From an uncultured Clostridia bacterium (GTDB lineage Bacteria > Bacillota > Clostridia > Oscillospirales > Ruminococcaceae): DNA of 44,962 nt. Made by a program: the position numbers and the translations under genes. Position 1 is the stretch's first letter. The number at the start of each line of letters is the position of its first letter. The notes below the pieces were generated by a model. It saw only the letters and a program-made list of their open reading frames with translations. It made no database searches and was not told the DNA's origin. The stretch covers positions 1-44,962 of the forward strand of contig CALXAM010000085.1 in assembly GCA_944386285.1 (NCBI GenBank). Reading direction: 5' to 3'. Below are positions 7,931-17,752 of this stretch, piece by piece.

Positions 7931-8007
7931 TGGCACGCCCAACAGGATTCGAACCTGTGGCCTACTGCTTAGAAGGCAGTTGCTCTATCCAGCTGAGCTA
8001 TGGGCGC
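7931..8007 (-). tRNA. tRNA-Arg (anticodon TCT)
   Basis: Acceptor GCGCCCA/TGGGCGT, anticodon loop CTTCTAA flanked by ACTGC/GCAGT, T-loop TTCGAATC, encoded CCA at 7931-7933. Confidence 0.95.
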
Positions 8008-8046
8008 ATATCAAATATGTTCGCGGCACAGCACCGCTAAAACAAA

Positions 8047-8120
8047 TGGAGCGGGTGATGGGAATCGAACCCACGCGACCAGCTTGGAAGGCTGGGATTC
8101 TACCATTGAACTACACCCGC
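8047..8120 (-). tRNA. tRNA-Gly (anticodon TCC)
   Basis: Acceptor GCGGGTG/CACCCGC with discriminator T, anticodon loop CTTCCAA flanked by CCAGC/GCTGG, T-loop TTCGATTC, encoded CCA at 8047-8049. First gene of the minus-strand tRNA cluster. Confidence 0.95.
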
Positions 8121-8170
8121 ATCTGTTCGTGTCAGCCGCCCCTGTAGGGCCTCTCGCCGACGACTATTGC

Positions 8171-8199
8171 ATTATATCAAACACGGCACAATTTGTCAA
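8171..8199 (-). promoter_or_regulatory. Promoter of the tRNA cluster
   Basis: On the minus strand TTGACA (8199-8194), a 17-base spacer and TATAAT (8176-8171), both perfect consensus. Transcription would enter tRNA-Gly about 45 bases downstream. Confidence 0.9.
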
Positions 8200-8242
8200 G
8201 CATTTTTTCAAAAAATAATTTTCTGAATTCCCCGCAAGCGAT

Positions 8243-8271
8243 TTGAAAAGGCCGTTTGAATCTGCTATAAT
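8243..8271 (+). promoter_or_regulatory. Promoter of galU
   Basis: TTGAAA (8243-8248), 17-base spacer, TATAAT (8266-8271). It is divergent from the tRNA promoter. Confidence 0.8.
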
Positions 8272-8316
8272 GAAGAAAAAACTTTCCTATCCTTTTTTGA
8301 AACGGAGTTGTTTCTC

Positions 8317-9189
8317 ATGAAAATTCGCAAAGCGATCATCCCTGCCGCAGGTCTTGGCACTCGTGTTCTGCCCGCGACAAAAGCAATGCCGAAAGAAATG
8401 CTTCCCATCGTGGACAAACCTGCCATCCAGTATATTGTAGAAGAGGCAGTCAAAAGCGGCATTGAAGATATCTGCATCATCACAAACCGCGGCAAAGGCA
8501 TCATCGAAGACCATTTCGACCGCGCACCTGAGCTCGAAGGCCGTCTGCTCGAGAGCGGAAAACAGGCAATGTATGACGAGGTCGTGTCGATTGCCAACCT
8601 CGCAAACATCACGTTTATCCGCCAGAAAGAGACCAAAGGCCTCGGCCACGCTGTCTACTGTGCAAAATCATTTGTCGGCGACGAGCCGTTTGCTGTTCTG
8701 TACGGCGACGACGTCATCATCGGCGAAGATCCAGTCTGCGGTCAGCTGATGCGCGCATATGACGAGTACGGCCTCGGCTGTGTCGGTATCAAAGAAGTCG
8801 CAATGCAGGACATTTTCAAATACAGCTCCATGAAAACCGCACCGCTGCACGACAACCTCTACCGCATCACCGACATGATCGAAAAACCGAAAGACGAGAG
8901 CCATGTCTTTTCCCTGTTCTCAATTCTCGGCCGCTGTGTGCTTCCGGCGAAGATTTTCGATATCCTCGAAACACTGCCGAAAGGTGCGGGCGGCGAATAC
9001 CAGCTCACCGACGCCATGAAGCTCCTTGCACAGAAAGAGGGCATGGTCGGTGTAGACTTCACCGGTATCCGCTATGATATGGGCAATAAACTCGGCGTGC
9101 TCAAAGCAATCGTCGAGGTTGGACTCAAACACGGCGAAGTCGGCGAAGGCTTCCGTGAGTATCTGCTCGATCTGGTCAAGACACTCTAA
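8317..9189 (+). CDS. galU: UTP--glucose-1-phosphate uridylyltransferase
   Basis: Makes UDP-glucose from UTP and glucose-1-phosphate, for glycolipid, polysaccharide and sugar-interconversion pathways. The 290-residue product has the GalU N-terminus (IPAAGLGTRVLPATKAMPKE, from about residue 8), the 'LPIVDKPAIQYIVEEAV' segment, YGDD near residue 130 and IEKPK near residue 192, all typical. Length matches bacterial GalU. ATG at 8317 is preferred over the upstream TTG because GGAG at 8304-8307 is nine bases away and the family starts MKIRKAI. It is monocistronic, between its own promoter and terminator; it could supply the glycosyltransferase encoded nearby, but that is inference. Confidence 0.95.
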   Translation: MKIRKAIIPAAGLGTRVLPATKAMPKEMLPIVDKPAIQYIVEEAVKSGIEDICIITNRGKGIIEDHFDRAPELEGRLLESGKQAMYDEVVSIANLANITFIRQKETKGLGHAVYCAKSFVGDEPFAVLYGDDVIIGEDPVCGQLMRAYDEYGLGCVGIKEVAMQDIFKYSSMKTAPLHDNLYRITDMIEKPKDESHVFSLFSILGRCVLPAKIFDILETLPKGAGGEYQLTDAMKLLAQKEGMVGVDFTGIRYDMGNKLGVLKAIVEVGLKHGEVGEGFREYLLDLVKTL

Positions 9190-9214
9190 GTTTACGCATT
9201 TTATAGTGACAAAT

Positions 9215-9255
9215 AAACCGCCCGTCGGGAAACGTCCGACGGGCGGTTTTTCTCT
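9215..9255 (+). terminator. Terminator of galU
   Basis: AAACCGCCCGTCGG (9215-9228) pairs with CCGACGGGCGGTTT (9236-9249) around a seven-base loop, followed by a T run. Very stable. Confidence 0.95.
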
Positions 9256-9261
9256 ATCTTT

Positions 9262-9758
9262 CCCCCTATTTTATCCATCTCCCACCCGCTAAGCGGGATT
9301 GGTCGCCTTCGGCGGAAGCATCCTTAAGGAAAGTACCCACTTAAAGGCACCACACTCACTTTCCAGAGAATCCACGCCGTTAGGCGTGAGGTGCCGCACC
9401 GCAGCCGGCTAATCCCGCGCCTTGCGGCGTTTCCTCGCCGCGGCTGTGTGCTCCCTAAGAACTCCCACCCACTCCCTAAAGAATGCGCACCGCAGGTGCC
9501 AGGCTAAGCCTGTTTCCTCCGCCGCGGGAACATCCGCGGCGGAAGTGCCCCCAAGGAACGTACCCATGCAAAGACCTCCCACCCGCTCTCCAGAAAATGC
9601 TCCCCCGCAAGGGGCGAGGTGCCACGCTGCAAGCGCCCGCACCTTCGGTGTTTCCGCCGCCTTCGGCAGAAATGCTTTCCAAGGAAACAGCCATGCAAAG
9701 ACTTCCCACCTGCTCCCCAGAAAATGCGCGAAACGACCGCCGCACCGCAGGTGCAGCG
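9262..9758. repeat. Family-2 intergenic repeat array between galU and carB-dapF
   Basis: About four degenerate units. The element 'CTCCAGAAAATGC' or a variant occurs near 9361, 9474, 9589 and 9714, so the period is roughly 113-125 bases. Units share a CCCATGCAAAGAC-like box, a CCCACCCGCT-like box and many small hairpins with three- or four-base loops (CGCC-TTC-GGCG near 9304, CCCC-GCAA-GGGG near 9604, CACC-TTC-GGTG near 9641). The array lies between the convergent terminators of galU and carB-dapF. Frames are open on both strands but lack ribosome sites and known domains. A single inverted unit is at 6479-6625. Confidence 0.8.
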
Positions 9759-9760
9759 TA

Positions 9761-9795
9761 AAAAAGCGTGTGACGAAATTCGCCACACGCTTTTT
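9761..9795. terminator. Terminator of carB-dapF (works in both directions)
   Basis: AAAAAGCGTGTG (9761-9772) pairs with CACACGCTTTTT (9784-9795). On the minus strand it is followed by a T run about 40 bases after the carB-dapF stop codon. Confidence 0.9.
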
Positions 9796-9835
9796 ATCTG
9801 ATTATTTACGCAAATTCCTGCGAAAAGGCAGTCCG

Positions 9836-12800
9836 TTACATAGAAACTTCCACTTCACCGGTAAACACAGTTTTTGCCTCACCGGTCATGAACACTGCCT
9901 CATCGGTATAGCAGATCACAAGCTCGCCGCCCGACAGCTTCACCGTGATATCGGTGTTCTTCTCGCAGAAGCCATTCAAAACAGCCGCCACTGCCGATGC
10001 ACAAGCGCCTGTGCCGCAGGCGAGTGTCTCGCCGCTGCCGCGCTCCCATACGCGCATTTTGATCGTCTTTTTGTCGATCACCTGTACAAACTCGGTGTTG
10101 ACGCCCTGCGGGAACAGGGTGTTTTTCTCAAACACTGGTCCGATGCCTGCCAAATCGAGGCTGTCCACATCGTCGCAGAACACGACGCAGTGCGGATTGC
10201 CCATCGATACGCAGGTGATATAACGGCGCGCACCGCCGATGGTCACCGGCTCGTTGACGATTGCTTTTCCGGACAGCATCACCGGTACACGATCCGGCTC
10301 GAGTTCTGCTTTGCCCATGTTGACGCAGACACTGTCGACCTTGCCGTCTGCAATGCGCAGCGAGAGGTCTTTGACACCGCTTAATGTCTCGACTGCGATC
10401 CGGTCGGAGTTTACAATGCGGTTGTCGTACAGATATTTACCGACACAACGGATGCCGTTGCCGCACATTTTGCCCTCGCTGCCGTCTGTATTAAAGATGC
10501 GCATTTTTGCTGCTGCAACATCCGAACGGCAGATCAGGATGACACCGTCACCGCCGACGCCGTAATGACGGTCGGAGAGAATGCGGGTCAGTTTCTCCGG
10601 ATTGTCGATCTCCTCATCCATGCAGTTGATATAGATATAGTCGTTGCCGCAAGCCTGCATTTTAGTAAATGCGATCTGTTTGGTCGATTTTTCCGAAACA
10701 CCGCGGCGTGTATTCATGTGGTTGATGTCCACAAGCTCCGTGTTGTTCTCGGTGAATCCGCTCTTCAAGCTCTCTGCAAGCGCGCTTGCGGTATCAAGCG
10801 ACGTTAAGCACGGCACACCCAGCTCCACAGCTCTGCGGCGCAGCTTCACGCTGTCTCTTGCCGGCAGACGTCCTTTTGCGGAGGTCGAGATGATATAGCT
10901 GATGCGTCCACTCTCCAGGAGTGTCTTTGTATTTTCGGAAGACTCGTGAATCTTCTTAACCGCGTTTACAATCAGTCCTGCGTCACGCAGCACCGCAGCG
11001 GTACCCTCTGTTGCGTACAGCGCAAAGCCAAGCTCCGCATAGCGGCGTGCCACATCGGCGATCTCGCCTTTATCGGAATCTTTGACGGTGACGAGTACGC
11101 CGCCCTCACACTGCATCTTATAGCCTGCTGCCACAAGACCTTTGTAGAGCGCTTCGTCGAGCGAACGGCCGATGCCCAGTACCTCACCGGTCGATTTCAT
11201 CTCCGGCCCGAGCTGAACGTCAACGTCCGCGAGTTTCTCAAACGAGAACACCGGCACTTTCACGCAGATATACGGCGGAACCGGATACAGACCGGTGCCG
11301 TAGCCCATAGATTCGAGCGACTCGCCGAGCATTGCACGGACAGCCAGGTCGACCATCGGCACGCCGGTGACTTTACTGATATACGGAATTGTACGGGACG
11401 AACGCGGGTTGACCTCGATGACGTAGATCTCGCCGTCGTGCATGACGTACTGGATGTTTACAAGACCTTTTGTGTTGAGTGCAAGCGACAGCATCTTTGT
11501 ATACTCGAGCAGACGGTTCTGCTGTGCGCTTGTGAGGTTCCATGCCGGATACACTGCGATGGAGTCGCCCGAGTGCACGCCTGCGCGCTCGATATGCTCC
11601 ATGACGCCCGGAATCAGCACGTCTTTGCCGTCGCAGATCGCATCGACCTCAAGCTCAATGCCCATCATGTATTTATCGATGAGCACCGGATTCTCGATGT
11701 TATGCGACAGGATAATTTTCATATATTCTTTGATGTCCGCTTCGTTGAACGCGATGATCATGTTCTGACCGCCGAGCACGTAAGACGGACGCATCAATAC
11801 CGGGTAGCCGAGTGTTTCAGCAGCCTCGAGCGCTTCCTCCATCGTCATGACCGAGCAGCCGCGCGGACGTTTGATGTTAAGACGCTCAAGCAGGGCGTCG
11901 AACCGCTCGCGGTCCTCTGCCAAGTCGATCGAATCGCCGGATGTACCGAGAATCCGTACACCCTCTTTTTCCAGGTGCTTCGTCAGCTTAATTGCGGTCT
12001 GACCGCCGAATGCAACGACTGCGCCGTACGGTTTTTCCACATTGATGACGTGCATGACGTCCTCCGGTGTGAGCGGCTCGAAGTAAAGCCGGTCAGCGGT
12101 GTTAAAGTCGGTGGAAACGGTCTCCGGGTTATTGTTGACGATGACCACGTCAAAGCCTGCTTTTTTAAGCGCCCAGACGCAGTGAACCGAAGCATAGTCG
12201 AACTCGATACCCTGACCGATACGGATCGGGCCGGAACCGAATACGATGACGGTTTTGCGGTCGGAATTTTTCGCACGGATGAACGCGCTTGCCTCGTCCT
12301 CCTCGTCGAATGTTGCGTAGAAGTACGGTGTCTGCGCGTCGAACTCTGCACCGCAGGTATCAACCATTTTATAGGAAGCGTGCAGTTTGATCGGCGGCTC
12401 CTGTCCGCTTAAGCGGCGGATGGTGCTGTCCAGATAGCCGTTGTGTTTTGCGGTGCGGTAAAGCTCCTCGGTGAGCGGCTCAGAAGCAAGACGACGCTCG
12501 AGGTTTACAAGGTTTTTGAGTTTATATAAGAACCAAAGGTCAATTTTTGTGATGTCATGAATCCGCTCGCAGGAAATATTCCGTTTGAGTGCCTCAAATA
12601 CAACGAACAGACGCTCGTCGTCGCAGTTATACAGTTTGCCGTCGATCTCCTCGTCGGTGCACGCTGCGAGTTTCGGCATATTGAGCGTGTCGAGCGAAAG
12701 CTCTGCGCCGCGGACAGCTTTCATAATGCCCTCTTCGAAGTTCTGACCGATTGCCATCACCTCGCCGGTTGCTTTCATCTGCGTACCGAGCGTACGTTTT

Positions 12801-13903
12801 GCATAGACGAATTTATCGAACGGCCATTTCGGCAGTTTGACGACAAAGTAGTCGATGGTCGGCTCGAAGCAAGCGCATGTTTTGCCGGTGACAGCGTTTT
12901 CGATCTCGTCGAGCGTAAAGCCGACTGCGATTTTCGACGCCACCTTCGCGATCGGATAGCCGGTTGCTTTCGATGCGAGTGCCGACGAACGCGATACACG
13001 CGGGTTGACCTCGATAACTGCATATTCAAAGCTGTTCGGGTTTAATGCAAACTGACAGTTACAGCCGCCCTCGATGCCCATTGCGGTGATGATGTTGAGC
13101 GCAGCGGAACGGAGCATCTGATATTCTTTATCCGACAGCGTGACTGCCGGCGCAACGACGATACTGTCGCCGGTGTGAACGCCGACCGGGTCGAAGTTTT
13201 CCATCGAGCACACGGTGATCACGTTGCCGGCAGAGTCACGCATCACCTCGAACTCGATCTCTTTCCAGCCCGAAACGCAGCGCTCAACGAGCACCTGTGT
13301 GATCGGGGAAAGACGCAGGCCAACGGAAGCGGTTTCACGCAGCTCTTCCTCGTTGTTGGCGATACCGCCGCCCGAGCCGCCCAGTGTAAACGCCGGACGG
13401 ATGATGAGCGGATAGCCGACGCGCGACGCAAATTCGAGCGCGGTTTCCACATCGTTTGCAATGACAGACGGGATGACCGGCTCGCCGATCTCCTCCATCG
13501 TCTCTTTAAAGATCAAGCGGTCCTCCGCCTTGTCGATCGTCTCCGGTTTTGCACCGAGCAGACGGACGTTGTGCGCGTCCAAAAAGCCCTCTTTTGCAAG
13601 CTGCATCGAGAGTGTCAGACCCGTCTGTCCGCCGAGTGTCGAGAGAAGGCTGTCCGGTTTTTCTTTTTCGATGATGCGTTTGACGGTGTCGATGGTCAGC
13701 GGCTCAATGTAAATTTCGTCCGCCATCGCGCCGTCGGTCATGATGGTTGCCGGGTTCGAGTTGACGAGCACGACCTCAAGGCCTTCCTCCTTGAGTGCGC
13801 GGCAAGCCTGTGTGCCTGCATAGTCAAATTCTACGGCCTGTCCGATGACGATCGGGCCGGAGCCGATCACCAATACTTTTTTGATATCCTTATTCAGCGG
13901 CAT
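9836..13903 (-). CDS. carB-dapF: Carbamoyl-phosphate synthase large subunit fused to diaminopimelate epimerase
   Basis: One uninterrupted 1355-codon frame. Residues 1 to about 1065 are a full CarB: N-terminal [17 protein letters not shown], two ATP-grasp halves, and a C-terminal MGS-like domain (near 940-1065). It makes carbamoyl phosphate from bicarbonate, ATP and ammonia delivered by CarA. Residues from about 1077 to 1355 are a full-length DapF, which interconverts LL- and meso-diaminopimelate; both catalytic cysteines are present (Cys1147 in MCGNG, Cys1296 in ACGTGACAS). A linker of about 20 residues (around 10676-10740) contains a Met but no ribosome site at proper spacing, so separate DapF translation is not supported. 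carA ends 20 bases upstream. The fusion is seen directly; whether the protein stays intact is not known. Confidence 0.93.
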   Translation of the reverse strand: MPLNKDIKKVLVIGSGPIVIGQAVEFDYAGTQACRALKEEGLEVVLVNSNPATIMTDGAMADEIYIEPLTIDTVKRIIEKEKPDSLLSTLGGQTGLTLSMQLAKEGFLDAHNVRLLGAKPETIDKAEDRLIFKETMEEIGEPVIPSVIANDVETALEFASRVGYPLIIRPAFTLGGSGGGIANNEEELRETASVGLRLSPITQVLVERCVSGWKEIEFEVMRDSAGNVITVCSMENFDPVGVHTGDSIVVAPAVTLSDKEYQMLRSAALNIITAMGIEGGCNCQFALNPNSFEYAVIEVNPRVSRSSALASKATGYPIAKVASKIAVGFTLDEIENAVTGKTCACFEPTIDYFVVKLPKWPFDKFVYAKRTLGTQMKATGEVMAIGQNFEEGIMKAVRGAELSLDTLNMPKLAACTDEEIDGKLYNCDDERLFVVFEALKRNISCERIHDITKIDLWFLYKLKNLVNLERRLASEPLTEELYRTAKHNGYLDSTIRRLSGQEPPIKLHASYKMVDTCGAEFDAQTPYFYATFDEEDEASAFIRAKNSDRKTVIVFGSGPIRIGQGIEFDYASVHCVWALKKAGFDVVIVNNNPETVSTDFNTADRLYFEPLTPEDVMHVINVEKPYGAVVAFGGQTAIKLTKHLEKEGVRILGTSGDSIDLAEDRERFDALLERLNIKRPRGCSVMTMEEALEAAETLGYPVLMRPSYVLGGQNMIIAFNEADIKEYMKIILSHNIENPVLIDKYMMGIELEVDAICDGKDVLIPGVMEHIERAGVHSGDSIAVYPAWNLTSAQQNRLLEYTKMLSLALNTKGLVNIQYVMHDGEIYVIEVNPRSSRTIPYISKVTGVPMVDLAVRAMLGESLESMGYGTGLYPVPPYICVKVPVFSFEKLADVDVQLGPEMKSTGEVLGIGRSLDEALYKGLVAAGYKMQCEGGVLVTVKDSDKGEIADVARRYAELGFALYATEGTAAVLRDAGLIVNAVKKIHESSENTKTLLESGRISYIISTSAKGRLPARDSVKLRRRAVELGVPCLTSLDTASALAESLKSGFTENNTELVDINHMNTRRGVSEKSTKQIAFTKMQACGNDYIYINCMDEEIDNPEKLTRILSDRHYGVGGDGVILICRSDVAAAKMRIFNTDGSEGKMCGNGIRCVGKYLYDNRIVNSDRIAVETLSGVKDLSLRIADGKVDSVCVNMGKAELEPDRVPVMLSGKAIVNEPVTIGGARRYITCVSMGNPHCVVFCDDVDSLDLAGIGPVFEKNTLFPQGVNTEFVQVIDKKTIKMRVWERGSGETLACGTGACASAVAAVLNGFCEKNTDITVKLSGGELVICYTDEAVFMTGEAKTVFTGEVEVSM

Positions 13904-13923
13904 ACAAAAACTCCTCCCTTTTC

Positions 13924-15006
13924 TCAGCGGTTTTGATCCATCATGGCAGTGAACCGGTCAAACAGGAACATGGTATCCCGCGGACCGCCGCACGCCTCCG
14001 GATGGAACTGCACGGAGAACACCGGCATATTCAAATAGGTAATTCCTTCGTTCGTATGGTCGTTTGCGTTGATAAAGCAAGCCTTTGCGAAATCCGGAAT
14101 CGTCGAAGTTTCGACGGCATAGCCGTGGTTCTGGCTTGTAATGTAAACTTTTCCGGTTTCCATGTCGCGCGCCGGCTGGTTCGCACCGCGGTGACCGTAC
14201 TGAAGCTTCGTCGTCTTCGCACCCTGCGAAAGCGCCAAAAGCTGGTGGCCTAAGCAGATGCCGAACGTCGGCACACGGTATTCGCACAGCTTTTTAAGCT
14301 CTGCGATGATCGTTGTATTCTCCGCCGGGTCGCCCGGGCCGTTTGAGAGCATAATGCCGTCCGGATGATAGGACATGATCTCCTCAGCCGTCGTGGAAGC
14401 CGGCACACAGGTCACTGTGCAGCCTTTGCTCTGCAATTTTCTTATAATATTTCTCTTTGCGCCGAAGTCCCACAGCACAACCTTATATTTTTCCTGCTCC
14501 GCCTTGTAGACGCGCACTTCTTTGCAGGTGACAGATTCAACAGCGTCTTTGACACGGTATTCGTGAATTTCCTGATGGATCTGGGTCAGATCCTCCGGAA
14601 GCGTTGTTGTGATGCGCGCGTTCATCGTACCGCAGTCACGGATGATCTTTGTCAGTGCGCGTGTATCAATTCCGTACATTCCCACAACATTCGAGGCTTT
14701 TAAAAAGGCGTCAAGATCTCCCTCACAACGGAAATTGGAAGGATCATGACACCATTCTCTTACAATATAAGCACTCAGCTTCGGCGCATCGCCCTCAAAG
14801 TCCGATGCCATCACGCCGTAGTTGCCGATCATCGGAAATGTCTGAATAACGATCTGGCCGTAATAGCTCGGATCGGTTAATGTTTCTACATATCCGGTCA
14901 TGGAAGTGGTGAAAACGACTTCGCCTGTCACATCATGAGAAGCGCCGAACGACTTCCCGCGAAAGACAGTGCCGTTTTCCAGAATCAAATAGACAGATTT
15001 CTCCAT
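13924..15006 (-). CDS. carA: Carbamoyl-phosphate synthase small subunit
   Basis: Glutaminase subunit that feeds ammonia to CarB. The 360-residue product has the CarA N-terminal domain (residues 1-150, with [18 protein letters not shown]) and a class I glutamine amidotransferase domain with the nucleophile in [15 protein letters not shown] and the catalytic His/Glu in FHPEA near residue 337. ATG at 15006 is chosen because it follows GGAGGAAA and gives the family start [15 protein letters not shown]; the frame is open upstream but runs into the leader. Operon with carB-dapF, 20 bases apart with a GGAGG-like site. Confidence 0.95.
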   Translation of the reverse strand: MEKSVYLILENGTVFRGKSFGASHDVTGEVVFTTSMTGYVETLTDPSYYGQIVIQTFPMIGNYGVMASDFEGDAPKLSAYIVREWCHDPSNFRCEGDLDAFLKASNVVGMYGIDTRALTKIIRDCGTMNARITTTLPEDLTQIHQEIHEYRVKDAVESVTCKEVRVYKAEQEKYKVVLWDFGAKRNIIRKLQSKGCTVTCVPASTTAEEIMSYHPDGIMLSNGPGDPAENTTIIAELKKLCEYRVPTFGICLGHQLLALSQGAKTTKLQYGHRGANQPARDMETGKVYITSQNHGYAVETSTIPDFAKACFINANDHTNEGITYLNMPVFSVQFHPEACGGPRDTMFLFDRFTAMMDQNR

Positions 15007-15257
15007 GCTGTTTCCTCCTGTATTTTGGTCAAAATAAAACGAATGAGCAAAGATTCGCACAAACAATTTCGTCCGAACCCCAAAACAACCGAAGCGGCTT
15101 GTTCCATCGGCACACCGCACGGCAATGATGCCGCGAGGCTGTCGAAACGCTCCGCTTCGGTTTGCGTTTGCCGATTTCCCTTTTCTTTTAGGGGATCGAC
15201 GTTATGGGTGTATCCCCCAAACCGTGGACGGGACACATCGTTTCAACCCTTTTATCT
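15007..15257 (-). promoter_or_regulatory. Structured 5' leader of carA
   Basis: About 250 bases lie between the likely start of transcription and carA. An exact 11-base inverted repeat, AACCGAAGCGG (15162-15152) and CCGCTTCGGTT (15097-15087), encloses about 54 bases. Closer to the gene a weak hairpin, GCGAAT/ATTCG(T), is followed by TTTTATTTT (near 15033-15059), like an attenuator. Right after the start of transcription there is a possible 16-codon frame (ATG at 15238, preceded by AAAGGG). I did not find a PyrR-type binding loop. Regulation by attenuation is inference from these elements. Confidence 0.45.
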
Positions 15258-15286
15258 ATTATACAGCGTCACACGCAATTTTTCAC
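15258..15286 (-). promoter_or_regulatory. Probable promoter of carA-carB-dapF
   Basis: On the minus strand GTGAAA (15286-15281), 17-base spacer, TATAAT (15263-15258). About 50 bases further upstream lies an exact inverted repeat, GATTTTTG-CC-CAAAAATC (15311-15328), which may be an operator or a weak end of the ppk transcript. Confidence 0.5.
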
Positions 15287-15368
15287 TATTTTTCGCATTG
15301 GCATTTTCACGATTTTTGCCCAAAAATCAAGCGATTTTCTGTCAATATCGTGTACGCTGTCGGATGAA

Positions 15369-15580
15369 CCTTGCTTTTTCTTCCGAAACCGCGCGGTCAT
15401 CTTCTGCCATACGCCGTGCGGTTTCACTGCCGCATGGCTTGCCGCTTCCTCCGCCTCGATCATAAACGCGTCTTGGCACGAGAGCGGCGCTTCACCGTTT
15501 GACACCAGCAGATCACTGCCGTCGCGCATCAGCCGCCGCTTTTCCATCGCCGCAAGCCTGTCAGCATAAAGCCAGCAGCC
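15369..15580 (-). pseudogene. Decayed second copy of the ppk 3' end
   Basis: The minus strand repeats the last 65 or so codons of ppk: the segment from RRLMRDGS through the terminal RFRKKKQ is nearly identical to residues 659-714 of the intact protein just upstream. Differences in the well-aligned part are mainly synonymous (for example TGC-CAA-GAC for TGT-CAG-GAT), with two replacements (Y to D and P to L). The original stop is lost, and the frame runs on into unrelated sequence. No start or ribosome site is associated, so it is a remnant and not a gene. Confidence 0.85.
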
Positions 15581-15582
15581 GC

Positions 15583-17730
15583 TTACTGCTGCTTTTTCTT
15601 CCGAAACCGCGCGGTCATCTTCTGCCATACGCCGTGCGGTTTCACTGCCGCGTGGCTCGCCGCTTCCTCCGCCTCGATCATAAACGCATCCTGACACGAG
15701 AGCGGCGCTTCACCGTTTGACACCGGCAGATAGCTGCCGTCGCGCATCAGCCGCCGCGCTTTTACATTGTCGTGAAGCATCGTCAGCATAAAGTCGATGA
15801 TGCGCTGTTTTACCTGCTGGGACTTGACCGGGCAGGCGATCTCGACACGGCGCGTCATGTTGCGCGTCATGAAGTCGGCGGACGAGATATAGACCTCGCT
15901 CTCGCCGTTTGCCATAAAGCAGTAGACGCGCGAGTGCTCCAAAAACCGTCCGACGACGCTCGTCACGGTAATATTCTCCGTTTTCGACGGAATCTGCGGC
16001 AGAATACAGCAGATGCCGCGCACGACCATCTCAATTTTGACGCCCGCGTCGGACGCCGCCTGAAGCCGGTCAATGAGCACACGGTCGGTAACGGAATTCG
16101 TTTTAATCATCATATGCGCATTGCCGCCCGCCGCTGCGACCGCGATCATCTCATCGATTTTTTCGATAATCCGCGACTGCATCGCGTTCGGCGCCACCAT
16201 GAGCGCATGATATTCGCCGTCCAAATTGGAAAGCGCCATATTTTTAAAGAACTCGCTCGCGTCCTGTCCGATCTCCATATCGGATGTCATCAAACAGAAA
16301 TCGGTATAGAGCTTCGCTGTTTTTTCGTTGTAGTTGCCCGTACCGATCTGGGTGATATACTGCACCTTTCCCTTTTCCTGACGGGTAATCAGGCAGATTT
16401 TCGAGTGGACTTTATAGTCCTCCATGCCGTAAAGGACCTGACAGCCGGCATCCTCAAGCGTTTCGGACCAGTTGATGTTATTCTGTTCGTCAAACCGCGC
16501 GCGCAGCTCTAACAGCGCCACGACGTCCTTGCCGTTTTCCGACGCCTTGGTAAGCGCCTCGACAAGCCGCGAGGACGATGCCAGCCGGTAGATCGTGATT
16601 TTAATGGATACGACTGCCGGGTCAACCGCCGCCTCCTCCACAAGCTTCAAAAACGGCTCCATGCTCTCATACGGATACGACAAGAACAGATCGCGTTTCA
16701 TCACCTGTTTCGTGACACTTTCATTCGGATTGACCATCGCGGACGGCATCGGCTTAAACGGACGGTATGTCATCGACTTTCTTGCAGCCGGCGTCATCCG
16801 CTCGGACAGGCCATATACGTACGAAAGGTCAAGCGGCGTTTTGCTTTTAAACACCTGCTCTTTTTTCAGCGCAAGCTGCCGCATCAAAAACTCACGCAGC
16901 TCGGTGCTCACTTCGCCGCCGAACAGCTCCAGCCGCACGCACGCAAGCCGCGCACGCTTTTTGATGACGCGCTTCATATGGCGGCGGTAGTCGTCGTCGA
17001 CCTCGAAGTTCTCGTCGTCCGGGTTAATATCGGCGTTTCGTGTGACACAGATGACCGCCTTGTCACAGACGGTATACATCGAAAAGACGTCCTCCGCGTA
17101 AGCCAGTAAAATCTGCTCCGTCAAGAGATACCGCACCGCCGATCCCGGTAAAAACACAGTACGCGGCAGCGCCTCCGGCACAGGAATCAGGCCGAACTGC
17201 TCCTTTTCCTTGCCCTTTGCGCGCAGGTGCACCGCAATATAGCGCGCCTTGTTGATTAAGTGCGGGAACGGATGGCTTGTATCCACGACCTGCGGCGAAA
17301 GCATCGGCCGGATCGTATTCTGATAATAGTTTTCCACATATTTTTGCTCAGATACAATCAGTTCCCGCATCTGCACACGGCTGATATCATGCAGGCGAAG
17401 CTGTTCCTCGATTTCCTCCATCACCTTGTCGCGTCGTTTATAAAGCGGTGCAACTGCGTCATAGACGGCGTGGAGCTGTTCCTCCGGTGTCATACCGGTT
17501 TTATTGTCGATATGCACCTGTTTTAACAGGGACAGATCGAACAGGCTGCCCACACGGATCATGAAAAACTCATCGAGATTGCTTGTAAAAATGGCGGCAA
17601 ACTTTAACCGCTCAAACAGCGGAACGGTCGCATCCGCTGCTTCGGCAAGCACGCGCTCGTTAAACCGCAGCCAGGAGAGCTCGCGGTTTTGCGTAAAGCT
17701 TGTGTCCAAATCAAATGGTTTTGATGACAT
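15583..17730 (-). CDS. ppk: Polyphosphate kinase 1
   Basis: Builds inorganic polyphosphate from the gamma-phosphate of ATP. The 715-residue product has the N-terminal RELSWLRFNERVLAEA signature (from residue 16), the head domain, and the two C-terminal PLD-like domains with the phosphorylated His442 (YKVHSKICLITR) and His599 (LEHSRVYCF), aligned with the two catalytic histidines known for the E. coli enzyme. Length is normal. ATG at 17730 follows AAAGGGG. It begins 22 bases after ppx and is in the same operon. The C-terminal tail (residues 660-715) is basic and also present as a downstream copy. Confidence 0.95.
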   Translation of the reverse strand: MSSKPFDLDTSFTQNRELSWLRFNERVLAEAADATVPLFERLKFAAIFTSNLDEFFMIRVGSLFDLSLLKQVHIDNKTGMTPEEQLHAVYDAVAPLYKRRDKVMEEIEEQLRLHDISRVQMRELIVSEQKYVENYYQNTIRPMLSPQVVDTSHPFPHLINKARYIAVHLRAKGKEKEQFGLIPVPEALPRTVFLPGSAVRYLLTEQILLAYAEDVFSMYTVCDKAVICVTRNADINPDDENFEVDDDYRRHMKRVIKKRARLACVRLELFGGEVSTELREFLMRQLALKKEQVFKSKTPLDLSYVYGLSERMTPAARKSMTYRPFKPMPSAMVNPNESVTKQVMKRDLFLSYPYESMEPFLKLVEEAAVDPAVVSIKITIYRLASSSRLVEALTKASENGKDVVALLELRARFDEQNNINWSETLEDAGCQVLYGMEDYKVHSKICLITRQEKGKVQYITQIGTGNYNEKTAKLYTDFCLMTSDMEIGQDASEFFKNMALSNLDGEYHALMVAPNAMQSRIIEKIDEMIAVAAAGGNAHMMIKTNSVTDRVLIDRLQAASDAGVKIEMVVRGICCILPQIPSKTENITVTSVVGRFLEHSRVYCFMANGESEVYISSADFMTRNMTRRVEIACPVKSQQVKQRIIDFMLTMLHDNVKARRLMRDGSYLPVSNGEAPLSCQDAFMIEAEEAASHAAVKPHGVWQKMTARFRKKKQQ

Positions 17731-17752
17731 GATGATAATACCCCTTTATGTG

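Noticed and set aside
10946..12412. 488-codon frame antisense to carB
   Set aside because: It lies wholly inside a certain gene on the other strand; an open antisense frame is a side effect of codon bias. No ribosome site or domain.
13175..13936. 253-codon frame antisense to the start of carB
   Set aside because: Same reason: shadow of a conserved gene.
14985..15236. 83-codon frame in the carA leader, running out of frame over the carA start
   Set aside because: GTG start without a ribosome site; it overlaps a structured leader and the first codons of carA.
15007..15257. PyrR-binding attenuator of the carA leader
   Set aside because: The conserved PyrR loop sequence was not recognisable, so only an unspecific leader is reported.
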